Source: Arenibacter antarcticus
GTDB lineage: Bacteria; Bacteroidota; Bacteroidia; Flavobacteriales; Flavobacteriaceae
DNA length: 64,000 nucleotides
NCBI RefSeq assembly: GCF_041320605.1
Contig: NZ_CP166679.1
Span: forward strand, 3,086,001-3,150,000
Direction: 5' to 3'
The translations under genes and the position numbers were made by a program. The stretch's first letter is position 1, and every line of letters starts with the position of its first letter. Under the pieces are notes generated by a model. It searched no databases. It saw only the letters and a program-made list of their open reading frames with translations, and was not told the origin of the DNA. Positions 25,826-35,297 of this stretch are shown piece by piece.

Positions 25826-28800
25826 ATGATTAACAAGATCATTTCTTTTTCCATTAATAATAAATTTATTATTGGGCTCTTTATAGTAGTGCTTGTCGGT
25901 ACGGGCATTTGGTCTATGGCCACTATAAACTTGGGTTCTGTACCCGATATTACCAACAACCAAGTACAGGTTATTACCGTTGCACCAAATTTAGGTACTG
26001 AGGACATTGAGCAATTTGTAACCTTTCCCGTAGAATTGGCAATGGCAAACCTTCCTGATGTTATCGAGCTGCGTTCGATCTCTCGGTTTGGTCTGTCCGT
26101 AGTAACCATTGTCTTTAAAGATCAAGCGGGGACCTACCTTCCCCGGCAATTGGTACAAGAAAAATTAGCCGAAGTGAAGGGAGAAATTCCTGAAGGTTTT
26201 GGTACGCCATTTATGGCACCCATAACCACAGGTCTGGGCGAAATCTACCAATACACCCTAAAAGTAAAAGAAGGCTATGAAGATAAATACGATGCAACAG
26301 AGCTTCGTACCATCCAGGATTGGATCGTTAAACGTCAAATGGCATTAGTCCCAGGAGTTGTGGAAGTAAACGCTTTTGGTGGATATGTAAAACAATATGA
26401 GGTTGCTCTAAACCCCGATAAACTTAAAAGCTTTGGCCTTACTATGAGCCAGGTCTTTGAAGCATTAAGCGAAAATAACGCAAACACGGGAGGGGCGTAT
26501 ATTGAAAAAAACCATCAGGCCAATTTTATACGTGGCGAAGGCTTGGCACGTAGCATTTCAGATTTGGAAAATACAGTGGTCACTACACAAAATGGTAACC
26601 CTATTCTAATCCGTGATGTGGCCGAAAAGGTTGGCTATGGGAGCCAGGTGCGTTATGGTGCTTTTACACAGGATGGCCACGAAACTGTAGGGGGACAAAT
26701 ATTGATGTTAAAAGGACAAAGCCCGAGCACCGTTATAGACAATGTTGAAAAGCGTATAACCGAAATTCAAAAATCCTTGCCGGAAGGGGTTTATATAGAT
26801 ACATTTTTAAGCCAAAGCGAGCTTATTGAAAGAACCACAAGTACCGTAAAAACCAACCTAATGGAAGGGGCGCTTATCGTCATATTCGTTTTGGTACTTC
26901 TTTTGGGAAGCTTTCGTGGCGGTTTGATAGCTGCTTCAATCATTCCCTTATGCCTATTATTTGCATTTATTTTAATGAAACAATTTGGCATTTGGGCAAA
27001 CCTGATGTCGTTGGGGGCAATTGATTTTGGGATTATTGTTGACGGGGCGGTAATTATAGTGGAGGGTACGGTTTTCCACATTCATCAACGGATGAAAAAA
27101 TCCAATGCCATTATAGGACAAACCGAGATGGATGAAATAGCTTACGATTCTTCAAGTAAAATGATGAATTCCGCTTTTTTTGGACAGCTAATTGTGCTTA
27201 TTGTTTTTACACCGATTCTGTTTTTGACAGGTATAGAAGGAAAAATGTTCCGGCCAATGGCATTCACTTTTGGTTTTGCTGTTTTAGGAGCGATTATCCT
27301 TTGTCTTACCTACGTGCCGATGATGTCGTCCTTATTTTTAAAACCAGCTAAAAATCAAAATAGTTGGTTTGCCAAATTTGAAAACAAGATTGATAGGATA
27401 AGTGATAAAATTATGGGTGCTTTGAATCGTGCCTATCTGCCCCTGTTGAATTTTGCACTTCGGTTTAAAGCAGGAGTCATTATCGGCGCAGTTGCACTAT
27501 TCTTGATTGCCGGATTTGTTTTCAGTAATATGGGAGCAGAATTTGTCCCTAAATTTGATGAAGGAGATATTGCCTTTCAGGCCTTGATAAAACCAGGGAG
27601 CAGTCTGACAGAATCCATTGAGGCTTCAGAAAAACTTCAGAATTTAATTAATGAATTTCCTGAAGTAAAAACGGTGGTTTCAAGGATTGGTGTGGCCGAA
27701 ATCCCAACAGACCCAATGCCTATGGATATTGCCGATAGCTATATCATTCTTGAAAAAGATAAGAGCAAGTGGACTTCCGCAGATAGCAAAGAAGAACTCA
27801 TAGAAAAAATACAAGAAAAAATTTCAGTTGTGCCCGGAGTAAACTTCGTGTTTACACAACCTGTGGAACTTCGTTTTAATGAATTGTTGACCGGTGTTCG
27901 TGAGGACGTGGCCATCAAATTATATGGAGAAGACCTAAACGTGTTGGCAGACAAGGTTCAGGAAATTGCAGCGGTAATACGGAAAGTTCCGGGTGCAGCA
28001 GACCTCAACGTGGAGGCTACAAGCGGTCTGCCACAAATGACCGTGGTGTATAACCGTGCTAAAATGGCGCAATACGGTGTTACCATCAATAAATTGAATG
28101 ATTATGTAAGTGCTGCATTTGCTGGAGAAAAAGCAGGGGTCATATTTGAAGGCGAAAAGCGTTTTGATGTGGTCATACGTTTGGCAGAAGGTTTTAGACA
28201 GGATATCAATAGCTTAAAAAATCTTTATATAGACCTACCAAACGGTGCACAAGTTCCACTAAAGGAAGTAGCAGATATTAGCTACAAACCCGGACCAATG
28301 CAAATTTCAAGGGACAATACCTCGCGGCGTATTTCGGTAGGGGTCAATGTTCGTGGGCGCGATGTAAAATCGATGGTTGAGGAGATTCAGCAAAAACTGG
28401 AAACAGAAGTGAAACTGCCACCGGGATATTATGTTACTTACGGAGGGTCATTTGAAAACCTGCAACGTGCGTCAGACCGATTGATGATTGTAGTCCCAAT
28501 CGTTTTAATAACAATATTTGTTCTGCTTTACTTTGCTTTGAATTCATTTTCACAGGCCATGATGATCTATATAGCGGTTCCTTTGGCGGCCATTGGTGGC
28601 GTTTTCGTTTTGTTGATCCGTGGAATGCCTTTCAGTATTTCGGCGGGAGTGGGGTTTATCGTACTCTTCGGAGTTGCCGTATTAAACGGCTTGATACTTA
28701 TAAACAAATTCAATGAACTAAAAGACAGTGGAATGACAGATATAAAAAAACGTATATACGAAGCTACGCACGAACGATTACGTCCAATTTTATTGACAGC

Positions 28801-30241
28801 CATTACAACAATTATGGGTTTTATCCCGATGGCGGTTTCCACCTCTGGTGGTGCAGAAGTACAACGACCATTGGCAACAGTAGTGATTGGAGGAATGCTT
28901 ACGGCAACATTCTTGACCTTGGTGGTTCTACCTATTCTTTATTATTGGCTGGAATCAAGAAAGGACCGTAATAACACTGATGGAGGTGTAAGCTATGTCA
29001 ACAAATCAACGAACATTGTAACCGTATTGCTGATGGTTGGCGGTTTGATGGTTTCTGGAACTGCTTTTGCCCAAGATACCGATCAAGATGGCACAACTCC
29101 AACAACCTTGACGGTAGATGAGGCCATTGCTATTGCAAAACAGAATTATCCATCGCTTAAGGAAAGTCAGGCGTTCATTGAACGGGAAAAGGCCCTAAAG
29201 GGAACAAGTTTTGACCTTGGTAGCACCCAAGTTTTCACGGGCAAAGAAGAATACGGCAATAATCTTCCCGGAATAAAAACAACCATTGGCGTGCAACAAG
29301 GTGAAATCGATTTGCTTTCCGGATTTTCAAAATCTAAATTTTACAAAGAGCGTATCGCTTTGGGAGAAAAATTTTATGTGGCCAATGAACAACAATTGGT
29401 GCGCAATGTGATGCAGGCGTATGACCAGATTAATTATTTCAAGGCCCAGTTGCGCTTTGCAGACCAATTGGACAGTGTTTATGCCAATTTTCAGGCCACC
29501 GCCCAACTTCGGTACGAGACGGGTGAAACAGGTAAGTTGGAGTTTATTGCGGCCTCTTCCGAATTTCAACAGATTCAGGTCTTAAGGCAACAGGTTATTG
29601 ATGATATTGAAATTGCCAAACGTGCCCTAATACAATATTTGGGAACGGTTGAAAGCATCGAAACGGTAGATGGACCGTACGGGGCATTGGATTTTATGGC
29701 CACATTGGATGCATCTTCGGTGGCCAATAACCCAATGTTGCAATATGCGTTGCAAAACGCCGAAGTAAGTAAAGCAAATGTGGGTGTAGAGAAATCCCAG
29801 TTCCTGCCGAAATTCAGTTTGTCGTACGGCAGACAGGATGTGGAGGATGTCCCTGGATTTAACACCTATCAGGCAGGTATTAGTATCCCGTTATGGTTTT
29901 TTCCGCAGAAGTCGAGGATCAAGGCAGCCAAGGCCGATGCAATGGTAGCAGAGAACCAATATCTGGAGCAAAAGGCAACAACTGAAAGCAGGGTGTCGCA
30001 ATTGCTAAAATCACTTGAGAAAACTCGAAAGGTATTGCAATATTATCAAGAAGGCGCATTGCTTTTGGCAGAGGAACAAATAGCCACCGCACAATTGGCA
30101 TCAGAAGAAGGTGAAATAGACTATATCACTTACATAACGATTCTCAACAGCGCCATCCGTATTAAACAAAATCATTTACAATATATCAATCAGTATAACC
30201 AGCAGACCATCGATATGCAATATCAATTGGGCAACCTATAA
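25826..30241 (+). CDS. CusA/CzcA-type heavy-metal RND pump fused to a TolC-like domain
   Basis: 1471 aa. Residues 1-1045 form a full HME-RND pump: 12 membrane helices, periplasmic porter domains, and the proton-relay helix DFGIIVDGAVIIVEG (about 399-413) with two acidic residues. Residues about 1060-1471 are a separate outer-membrane factor (OEP/TolC repeats: TLTVDEAIAIAKQNYPSLKE, YETGETGKLEFIAASSEFQ, NAEVSKANVGVEKSQFLP). The junction contains a hydrophobic stretch ending in SGTAFAQ, shaped like an internal signal peptide. The fusion links the inner-membrane pump and outer-membrane exit in one polypeptide. The adaptor follows 6 bp later. Confidence 0.93.
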   Translation: MINKIISFSINNKFIIGLFIVVLVGTGIWSMATINLGSVPDITNNQVQVITVAPNLGTEDIEQFVTFPVELAMANLPDVIELRSISRFGLSVVTIVFKDQAGTYLPRQLVQEKLAEVKGEIPEGFGTPFMAPITTGLGEIYQYTLKVKEGYEDKYDATELRTIQDWIVKRQMALVPGVVEVNAFGGYVKQYEVALNPDKLKSFGLTMSQVFEALSENNANTGGAYIEKNHQANFIRGEGLARSISDLENTVVTTQNGNPILIRDVAEKVGYGSQVRYGAFTQDGHETVGGQILMLKGQSPSTVIDNVEKRITEIQKSLPEGVYIDTFLSQSELIERTTSTVKTNLMEGALIVIFVLVLLLGSFRGGLIAASIIPLCLLFAFILMKQFGIWANLMSLGAIDFGIIVDGAVIIVEGTVFHIHQRMKKSNAIIGQTEMDEIAYDSSSKMMNSAFFGQLIVLIVFTPILFLTGIEGKMFRPMAFTFGFAVLGAIILCLTYVPMMSSLFLKPAKNQNSWFAKFENKIDRISDKIMGALNRAYLPLLNFALRFKAGVIIGAVALFLIAGFVFSNMGAEFVPKFDEGDIAFQALIKPGSSLTESIEASEKLQNLINEFPEVKTVVSRIGVAEIPTDPMPMDIADSYIILEKDKSKWTSADSKEELIEKIQEKISVVPGVNFVFTQPVELRFNELLTGVREDVAIKLYGEDLNVLADKVQEIAAVIRKVPGAADLNVEATSGLPQMTVVYNRAKMAQYGVTINKLNDYVSAAFAGEKAGVIFEGEKRFDVVIRLAEGFRQDINSLKNLYIDLPNGAQVPLKEVADISYKPGPMQISRDNTSRRISVGVNVRGRDVKSMVEEIQQKLETEVKLPPGYYVTYGGSFENLQRASDRLMIVVPIVLITIFVLLYFALNSFSQAMMIYIAVPLAAIGGVFVLLIRGMPFSISAGVGFIVLFGVAVLNGLILINKFNELKDSGMTDIKKRIYEATHERLRPILLTAITTIMGFIPMAVSTSGGAEVQRPLATVVIGGMLTATFLTLVVLPILYYWLESRKDRNNTDGGVSYVNKSTNIVTVLLMVGGLMVSGTAFAQDTDQDGTTPTTLTVDEAIAIAKQNYPSLKESQAFIEREKALKGTSFDLGSTQVFTGKEEYGNNLPGIKTTIGVQQGEIDLLSGFSKSKFYKERIALGEKFYVANEQQLVRNVMQAYDQINYFKAQLRFADQLDSVYANFQATAQLRYETGETGKLEFIAASSEFQQIQVLRQQVIDDIEIAKRALIQYLGTVESIETVDGPYGALDFMATLDASSVANNPMLQYALQNAEVSKANVGVEKSQFLPKFSLSYGRQDVEDVPGFNTYQAGISIPLWFFPQKSRIKAAKADAMVAENQYLEQKATTESRVSQLLKSLEKTRKVLQYYQEGALLLAEEQIATAQLASEEGEIDYITYITILNSAIRIKQNHLQYINQYNQQTIDMQYQLGNL

Positions 30242-30247
30242 TTCAAA

Positions 30248-31474
30248 ATGAAACAAATAATGAAATATATATCTATAATTAGTTTAGTGTTTGTAACCTC
30301 TTTATTGATAGGTTGTAATAATAAAGTAGGTTCAGGGTCCGATAATAAGGAGAAAGGCACCGCTACGGAACTGGCGAAGGCCGAAGAAGGACAGGATAAG
30401 AAAGAAGGCGTTGTCGAACTTACGACGCAACAGGCCGAAACCATCGGATTGGAAATGAATCCTTTAGAGGAACGGAATTTAGGGAACAACATTAAAGTAA
30501 CAGGAACGCTGGAGCTTTTTCCACAGGACAAGGCGAACATCAGTCCGTTTGTTGGCGGAAATGTGAGTTCCATAAAAGTAATACCCGGGGATAACGTAAA
30601 TAAAGGTCAGGTATTGGCATTTATAGAACACCCGGATATCATTGCAATGCAACAGGAGTATCAGGAGAAAATAGACGAACTGGTCTTTTTGAAACAGGAT
30701 TTTGAGCGCAAGCAGACCCTTTATGATAAAGGCGTGTCTTCAGGGAAGGAATTTCAGATGGCGCAGTCAAAATATCGTTCCACATCATCCAGTGTCAATG
30801 GTTTGCGGTCCCAGTTAAAACTGTTGGGCATTAATCCCAACAAAGTGGCTGAAGGCCAAATATATTCCGCGGCTCCCATTACCACACCTATAAGTGGCTA
30901 CGTGGATGAAGTACTGATTAGCCTTGGCGATTATGTGGCACCACAATCCAGAATGTTCTCAATAAGCGATAACTCGAAGATTTATGTCAATCTGAAGGTA
31001 TATGAGAAGGACATAAGGCAAATCGAAAAAGGGCAACAGATACATTTTTCAACCGCTTCCCGTCCAGATGAATTGTTTAAGGCATCCGTTCGCTCTATTG
31101 GACAGACCTTTAACACCGAGCCAAAAGCTTTAGAAGTTCTGGCAGATATCCAAAACAAGGATAAAAATCTATTGCCGGGTATGTACGTGCAAGGGCGCAT
31201 AGTCCAGGGCGAGAAAAAAGGTTTTGCCATACCCGAAGCTGCCATTATAAAAGAAGGCGAGCATTCCTTTATTTTTATTCTCGATGAAGATGAAAAAATG
31301 GAAGCAAACAAAATGAGATTCAAAATGATACCCGTAACGGTTGGTATTACTGATTTAGGCTTTGTTGGAGTGAATCTTCCTACCGAAGTTTCAAAAGATG
31401 CTAAAGTAGTTATCAAAGGAGCTTATAACCTATCTTCAGAAATGATTAAAGAGGAATTGGAACACGACCATTAA
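30248..31474 (+). CDS. RND efflux periplasmic adaptor (CusB/CzcB type)
   Basis: A 408-aa protein with lipobox SLLIGC (Cys23). Typical adaptor blocks follow: NNIKVTGTLELFPQDKANISP (barrel-sandwich), SIKVIPGDNVNKGQVLAFIEHPD (lipoyl half), a coiled-coil hairpin (about residues 135-190), ITTPISGYVDEVLISLGDYV (second lipoyl half), and a beta-barrel (NLLPGMYVQGRIV). The ending LEHDH is His-rich. It would bridge the pump and TolC parts encoded by the fused upstream gene and deliver Cu, Zn, Co or Cd ions. Confidence 0.93.
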   Translation: MKQIMKYISIISLVFVTSLLIGCNNKVGSGSDNKEKGTATELAKAEEGQDKKEGVVELTTQQAETIGLEMNPLEERNLGNNIKVTGTLELFPQDKANISPFVGGNVSSIKVIPGDNVNKGQVLAFIEHPDIIAMQQEYQEKIDELVFLKQDFERKQTLYDKGVSSGKEFQMAQSKYRSTSSSVNGLRSQLKLLGINPNKVAEGQIYSAAPITTPISGYVDEVLISLGDYVAPQSRMFSISDNSKIYVNLKVYEKDIRQIEKGQQIHFSTASRPDELFKASVRSIGQTFNTEPKALEVLADIQNKDKNLLPGMYVQGRIVQGEKKGFAIPEAAIIKEGEHSFIFILDEDEKMEANKMRFKMIPVTVGITDLGFVGVNLPTEVSKDAKVVIKGAYNLSSEMIKEELEHDH

Positions 31475-31589
31475 TTCAATAATTAGCAAAGATTTTGATT
31501 CCAAGTTTGTTTATCGTCTTAATTAGTTAGTTAAAAATTAAAGAACAGGCTCGGTTCAAAATCGATTAACATTTTAAAGATTCATAATT

Positions 31590-31928
31590 ATGAAAGAAAT
31601 AAAAGCATTTGTAAAACCAAACAGGATACAAAAAATTATTGAGGCCCTTACAGATAATGGGTTTAAAAGTATGACCCTTTCACAAGCAGAAGGCACTGGG
31701 GCTTTTAAGGCTAAAGGAGCAAGACCATCCTTAGATTTTTATATTACCAATAGTCCAGTAATAAAAATTGAGTTGGTATGTCAAAATGAAGAAGCCCAAT
31801 CGGCAATTGATATAATTGTAACAAATGGCAAAACCGAAGAACCTGCTGACGGCATTATTTATTTGTCGGATATTGAAGACGCCTTTCAGATTAAAACGGG
31901 AGATTCTTTAAAACGCTTTGATTTATAA
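31590..31928 (+). CDS. PII-like protein linked to metal efflux
   Basis: A 112-aa protein with the PII fold: MKEIKAFVKPNRIQKIIEALTD, a GTGAFKAKGARPSLDFY stretch where PII has the T-loop, and NGKTEEPADGIIYLSDIEDAFQIKTG, the PII B-loop/C-loop region (compare GKIGDGKIFV). The T-loop lacks the uridylylated Tyr of GlnB. I recall that a PII subgroup (PII-NG) clusters with heavy-metal RND genes, and this fits. The binding ligand is unknown. Confidence 0.8.
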   Translation: MKEIKAFVKPNRIQKIIEALTDNGFKSMTLSQAEGTGAFKAKGARPSLDFYITNSPVIKIELVCQNEEAQSAIDIIVTNGKTEEPADGIIYLSDIEDAFQIKTGDSLKRFDL

Positions 31929-31932
31929 CAAA

Positions 31933-32349
31933 ATGTCTGATTTAGAGCAAATACTGGAGAATAATAACGTAAGACCCACTGCAATGCGTTTGTTGGTCCT
32001 ACAATATCTCCTAAGCAAAAAAGTAACGGTCAGTTTGATCGATATTGAAGCGCACTTTCATAATTCGGATAGGTCAACATTGTACCGCACCCTAAAATCC
32101 TTTGTTGAAAATGGTGTCGCCCATCAAATAGATGATGGTACCGGTAGTACCAAATATGCTATTTGTGAAGAGAATTGCAATTGTGAAGTGGATACTGATC
32201 TACACCTGCATTTTCATTGTGCAAATTGTAATGAAACAGTTTGTTTAACAGAGCATAAAATCCCACACATCAATTTGCCCGAAGGTTTTAAGGCAGAGAA
32301 TGTGAATTTGGTGGTAAAGGGCATTTGCGATAAATGCAATGGACGATAA
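31933..32349 (+). CDS. Fur-family metalloregulator
   Basis: 138 aa from the ATG at 31933 (MSDLEQILENNNVRPTAMR); the frame is open 15 bp further up but that overlaps the PII-like gene. The winged HTH includes DIEAHFHNSDRSTLYRTLKSF. The metal-binding half is LHLHFHCANCNETVCLTEHKI and GICDKCNGR with two CxxC pairs. A second Cys patch (CEENCNCEV) is unusual and may bind zinc. It probably represses the metal block; motif copies at 25270 and 32351 are candidate operators. Confidence 0.88.
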   Translation: MSDLEQILENNNVRPTAMRLLVLQYLLSKKVTVSLIDIEAHFHNSDRSTLYRTLKSFVENGVAHQIDDGTGSTKYAICEENCNCEVDTDLHLHFHCANCNETVCLTEHKIPHINLPEGFKAENVNLVVKGICDKCNGR

Positions 32350-32350
32350 A

Positions 32351-32369
32351 TGCACTTCCATTGCACTAA
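32351..32369 (+). promoter_or_regulatory. Candidate Fur-family operator, second copy
   Basis: TGCACTTCCATTGCACTAA shares 14 of 19 positions with TGCAATACAGTTGCACTCA at 25270-25288. It begins directly after the stop of the Fur-family gene and lies 27 bp before the DUF3703 start chosen here. Confidence 0.35.
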
Positions 32370-32395
32370 CTATTAAACTATTTTCTCCAAAATTA

Positions 32396-32758
32396 ATGGA
32401 TATGAAGTTTTATATAAAAACACCTAAACATCTTAAACAGGCATATAGTAAAGAATTGGGGCACTACCGCTATTATTTAAGTAAAAAGCAGTATAGCGAT
32501 GCTTGGTATCATTTAGAAAGAAGCCATATTATAGGTCAATCTTACCCAATCAAGCACACCTGTTCGCATTGGTTAATGCTAAAGTTTGGTTTAATGCAAA
32601 AAGACAACAAAGAGGTATTTGGACTAATAATAAGGTTAGTTGATGGTGGTTGGAAATCTTTTATAAATCACGTCCCACTTGGCAATACTGGAGGTGCAAA
32701 TGTACCACCATTAAAAGCGATGCCTATTCCAATTGATATTAAAAATTTATTCAAGTAA
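32396..32758 (+). CDS. DUF3703 protein
   Basis: 120 aa from the ATG at 32396 (MDMKFYIKTPKHLKQ). The frame also opens at 32339, overlapping the Fur gene. The core HLERSHIIGQ...HWLMLKFGL followed by GNTGGANVPPLKAMPIP is the DUF3703 signature, rich in His and found with metal or mercury resistance genes. Function is unknown; its gene partners here suggest a metal-linked role. It overlaps by a few bases the P-type ATPase frame. Confidence 0.8.
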   Translation: MDMKFYIKTPKHLKQAYSKELGHYRYYLSKKQYSDAWYHLERSHIIGQSYPIKHTCSHWLMLKFGLMQKDNKEVFGLIIRLVDGGWKSFINHVPLGNTGGANVPPLKAMPIPIDIKNLFK

Positions 32759-32759
32759 A

Positions 32760-34718
32760 ATGAAAAAAAAGAAAGTCAATTTAAGGGATCTAAAACCAAA
32801 TTCAAAAGAGCCACAGAGTCAGGATGGTGCTCAAGATCATAGTGGCAATTCAAGTCAAATCAAAGCCTATATTCCAGCAATCATAAGTTTTACAATGCTA
32901 ATTATTGGTATTGGGTTAGACTATTTTGATGTTACCTTTTTCAAGGATTGGATTCGCATTACTTGGTATGGAATTGCTTATTTGCCAGTTGGTCTTCCAG
33001 TAGTAAAAGCAGGATGGGAAAGCATCAAAAAAGGAGATGTGTTTACTGAGTTTTTATTGATGTCCATTGCCACCATAGGTGCATTCGCCATTGGCGAATA
33101 TCCTGAAGGTGTGGCAGTAATGCTTTTTTATGCGGTTGGCGAGCTCTTCCAAAATGCCGCGGTCAATCGTGCCAAAGGCAATATAAAAGCATTGCTCGAT
33201 GTACGACCCAATGAAGCTCGGGTATATCGGAATAACGACTATATTTCAGTAAGTCCGGAGACCGTTGCTATTGGCGAAAAAGTACAGGTACGCGTTGGCG
33301 AAAAAATCCCTTTGGACGGTATTTTACTATCTGAAAAAGGTTCATTTAATACTGCAGCATTAACAGGGGAAAGCAAACCCGATACGATTGTGAAGGGCGA
33401 AAAAGTATTTTCAGGAAGCATCAACCTGGATGGCGTAATTGAAATCGAGACCACCAAAGAATTTAAGGATAGTTCGATTGCCCGAATTCTGGATATGGTC
33501 CAAAACGCCACCGCACGTAAATCAAAAACCGAATTGTTTATCAGAAAGTTTGCAAGGATCTATACCCCCATCGTAGTATTCTTGGCAATTGCATTGACTA
33601 TTTTGCCCTACTTTTTTGTATCCGATTATGTTTTTCGCGAATGGTTGTACAGAGCATTGATCTTCTTGGTCATTTCCTGTCCCTGTGCTCTAGTAATCTC
33701 AATCCCGTTGGGCTATTTTGGCGGTTTGGGGGCAGCTTCAAAAAATGGGATCCTTTTTAAAGGGGCGTCCTTTTTAGATGAAATGACAAGGGTAACCACC
33801 GTAGTGATGGACAAGACCGGCACCGTGACCAAAGGTGTTTTTAAAATTAAAGATGTCGTTATAAGCAGTGGGTCATTGAGCGAACCCGAAATGATGAAAT
33901 ACTTAATGGCTATGGAAGAACAATCCACCCATCCCATTGCCAGGGCCATTATGGAATATAAAGCCGATGGCGACAGTTTTCAAGCTTCCGAAGTAAGTGA
34001 AATAGCAGGAAAAGGATTGAAAGGAACAGTAAACGGCAAAACGGTTTTGGTCGGGAATAAGGCATTGATGACCTCAAACAATTTGGAAGTGCCAGTTGAG
34101 ACCGACAACATCGTAGAGTCGATCGTAATGATTTCCATTGAAGGGAAATTGGCCGGATATGTAACCATTGCGGACGAGTTGAAGGACGATGCGCACCAGG
34201 CCATTAAGCAAATTAGAGAGTCGGGAATTTCAAAAATCATAATGCTTTCAGGGGACAAGGATTCCATTACCCAACAAGTTGCCAAAGAATTGGGAATGGA
34301 TTGGGCGAAAGGTGGTCTGCTTCCGGAAGATAAATTGAACGAAGTCGAAAAATTGATGTCTGCAAAAAACAATAAGTTGGCCTTTATGGGTGATGGTATA
34401 AATGATGCGCCGGTGTTAGCTGTAAGTGATGTAGGTGTTGCAATGGGCGGATTGGGCAGCGATGTAGCTATTGAAACAGCAGACGTTATTATTCAAACGG
34501 ACCAACCCAGTAAATTTGCAAAAGCTGTTAAAATTGGCCGTTCCACACGGCGCATAGTTTGGCAAAACATTGGTTTGGCATTTGGGGTGAAAGCAGTGGT
34601 TCTGATTTTGGGCGCTGGTGGCGTTGCTACGATGTGGGAGGCAGTTTTTGCTGACGTTGGAGTGGCTTTATTGGCAATTCTGAATGCTGTTAGGTTGCAG
34701 AATATGAAGTGGAAATAA
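32760..34718 (+). CDS. Heavy-metal-translocating P1B-type ATPase (CadA/ZntA type)
   Basis: 652 aa from the ATG at 32760. Motifs are TGESKP (actuator), SCPCALVIS (CPC in helix 6, metal path), VMDKTGTVTKG (phosphorylation Asp), STHPIARAI (P1B HP motif) and MGDGINDAPVLAVSDVGVAMG. No N-terminal HMA domain is present; the start is a Lys/Ser/Gln-rich tail. CPC plus the late DVGVALLAILNAVRL helix fits Zn/Cd/Pb/Co export. It would pump ions into the periplasm, from which the RND system removes them. Confidence 0.93.
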   Translation: MKKKKVNLRDLKPNSKEPQSQDGAQDHSGNSSQIKAYIPAIISFTMLIIGIGLDYFDVTFFKDWIRITWYGIAYLPVGLPVVKAGWESIKKGDVFTEFLLMSIATIGAFAIGEYPEGVAVMLFYAVGELFQNAAVNRAKGNIKALLDVRPNEARVYRNNDYISVSPETVAIGEKVQVRVGEKIPLDGILLSEKGSFNTAALTGESKPDTIVKGEKVFSGSINLDGVIEIETTKEFKDSSIARILDMVQNATARKSKTELFIRKFARIYTPIVVFLAIALTILPYFFVSDYVFREWLYRALIFLVISCPCALVISIPLGYFGGLGAASKNGILFKGASFLDEMTRVTTVVMDKTGTVTKGVFKIKDVVISSGSLSEPEMMKYLMAMEEQSTHPIARAIMEYKADGDSFQASEVSEIAGKGLKGTVNGKTVLVGNKALMTSNNLEVPVETDNIVESIVMISIEGKLAGYVTIADELKDDAHQAIKQIRESGISKIIMLSGDKDSITQQVAKELGMDWAKGGLLPEDKLNEVEKLMSAKNNKLAFMGDGINDAPVLAVSDVGVAMGGLGSDVAIETADVIIQTDQPSKFAKAVKIGRSTRRIVWQNIGLAFGVKAVVLILGAGGVATMWEAVFADVGVALLAILNAVRLQNMKWK

Positions 34719-34720
34719 GG

Positions 34721-34903
34721 ATGATGTCGCAAAATCGTAGAAATAGAAGAGTAAAGAATAAAAAAGGAAAAACTACCGTAAATATCAACTACAAAAAAGA
34801 TAAAACATTAGGTATTATAACTATGGTAACCGTCTTCATCGCTGTTCTTGCCATATTCTTTTATGAGGTTGTTTTTTACTTTTTTTACCTTCTTTTCAAC
34901 TAA
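34721..34903 (+). CDS. Small single-span membrane protein, 60 aa
   Basis: It starts at 34721, 3 bp after the ATPase. A basic N-terminal tail (NRRNRRVKNKKGK) is followed by one membrane helix (TLGIITMVTVFIAVLAIFFY). It may be a small accessory of the P-type ATPase, but could also be an orphan reading frame. Confidence 0.45.
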   Translation: MMSQNRRNRRVKNKKGKTTVNINYKKDKTLGIITMVTVFIAVLAIFFYEVVFYFFYLLFN

Positions 34904-34964
34904 TAAAACATTGAATTGTAAAGATTATTACTGATCACATAAAATAAATGGTTACAGTTTACTA

Positions 34965-34987
34965 AACCCCACTTCTATTTAGACTTT
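34965..34987 (+). repeat. Interspersed 23-bp repeat, copy 1
   Basis: Form AACCCCA-N6-ATTTAGACTTT. It lies between the metal block and the ParE gene. The same element recurs at 35678 and 37177, always in the same orientation and at a boundary between gene modules. Confidence 0.65.
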
Positions 34988-35006
34988 CCAAACGGTAAAT
35001 TAAAGT

Positions 35007-35297
35007 TTAAAGGTGTTTCTTAAAGTCCTGCCGCTGTCCTAAAATGCGAACGACGAATATGCCGTTTTTGGTCGGTTCATAAAATATTGTATGCGCTTTG
35101 AAATTATATTTTTTTAGTAATGGTGCATATTCAGATGCACTAAGCCCTATTTCGGAACTGTCGGCAAGAGTCTGTAAGAACTGTAATAATTCGGTAACAT
35201 AAACATGTGTCTGTGATTCGCCCCAAGTCTCTAGAGTATAATCTACTATATCGTCGATATCGCTATCAGCCTTCGACGATAAATTATAGCTAGACAT
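35007..35297 (-). CDS. ParE/RelE-family toxin
   Basis: 96 aa from the internal ATG at 35297 (MSSYNLSSKADSDIDDIV). The upstream extension overlaps the antitoxin and is unlikely. The ParE pattern includes ADSDIDDIVDYTLETWG and the C-terminal FYEPTKNGIFVVRILGQRQDF. It probably poisons gyrase or cleaves mRNA, and its partner overlaps by 8 bp upstream. Such pairs stabilise mobile elements. Confidence 0.85.
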   Translation of the reverse strand: MSSYNLSSKADSDIDDIVDYTLETWGESQTHVYVTELLQFLQTLADSSEIGLSASEYAPLLKKYNFKAHTIFYEPTKNGIFVVRILGQRQDFKKHL

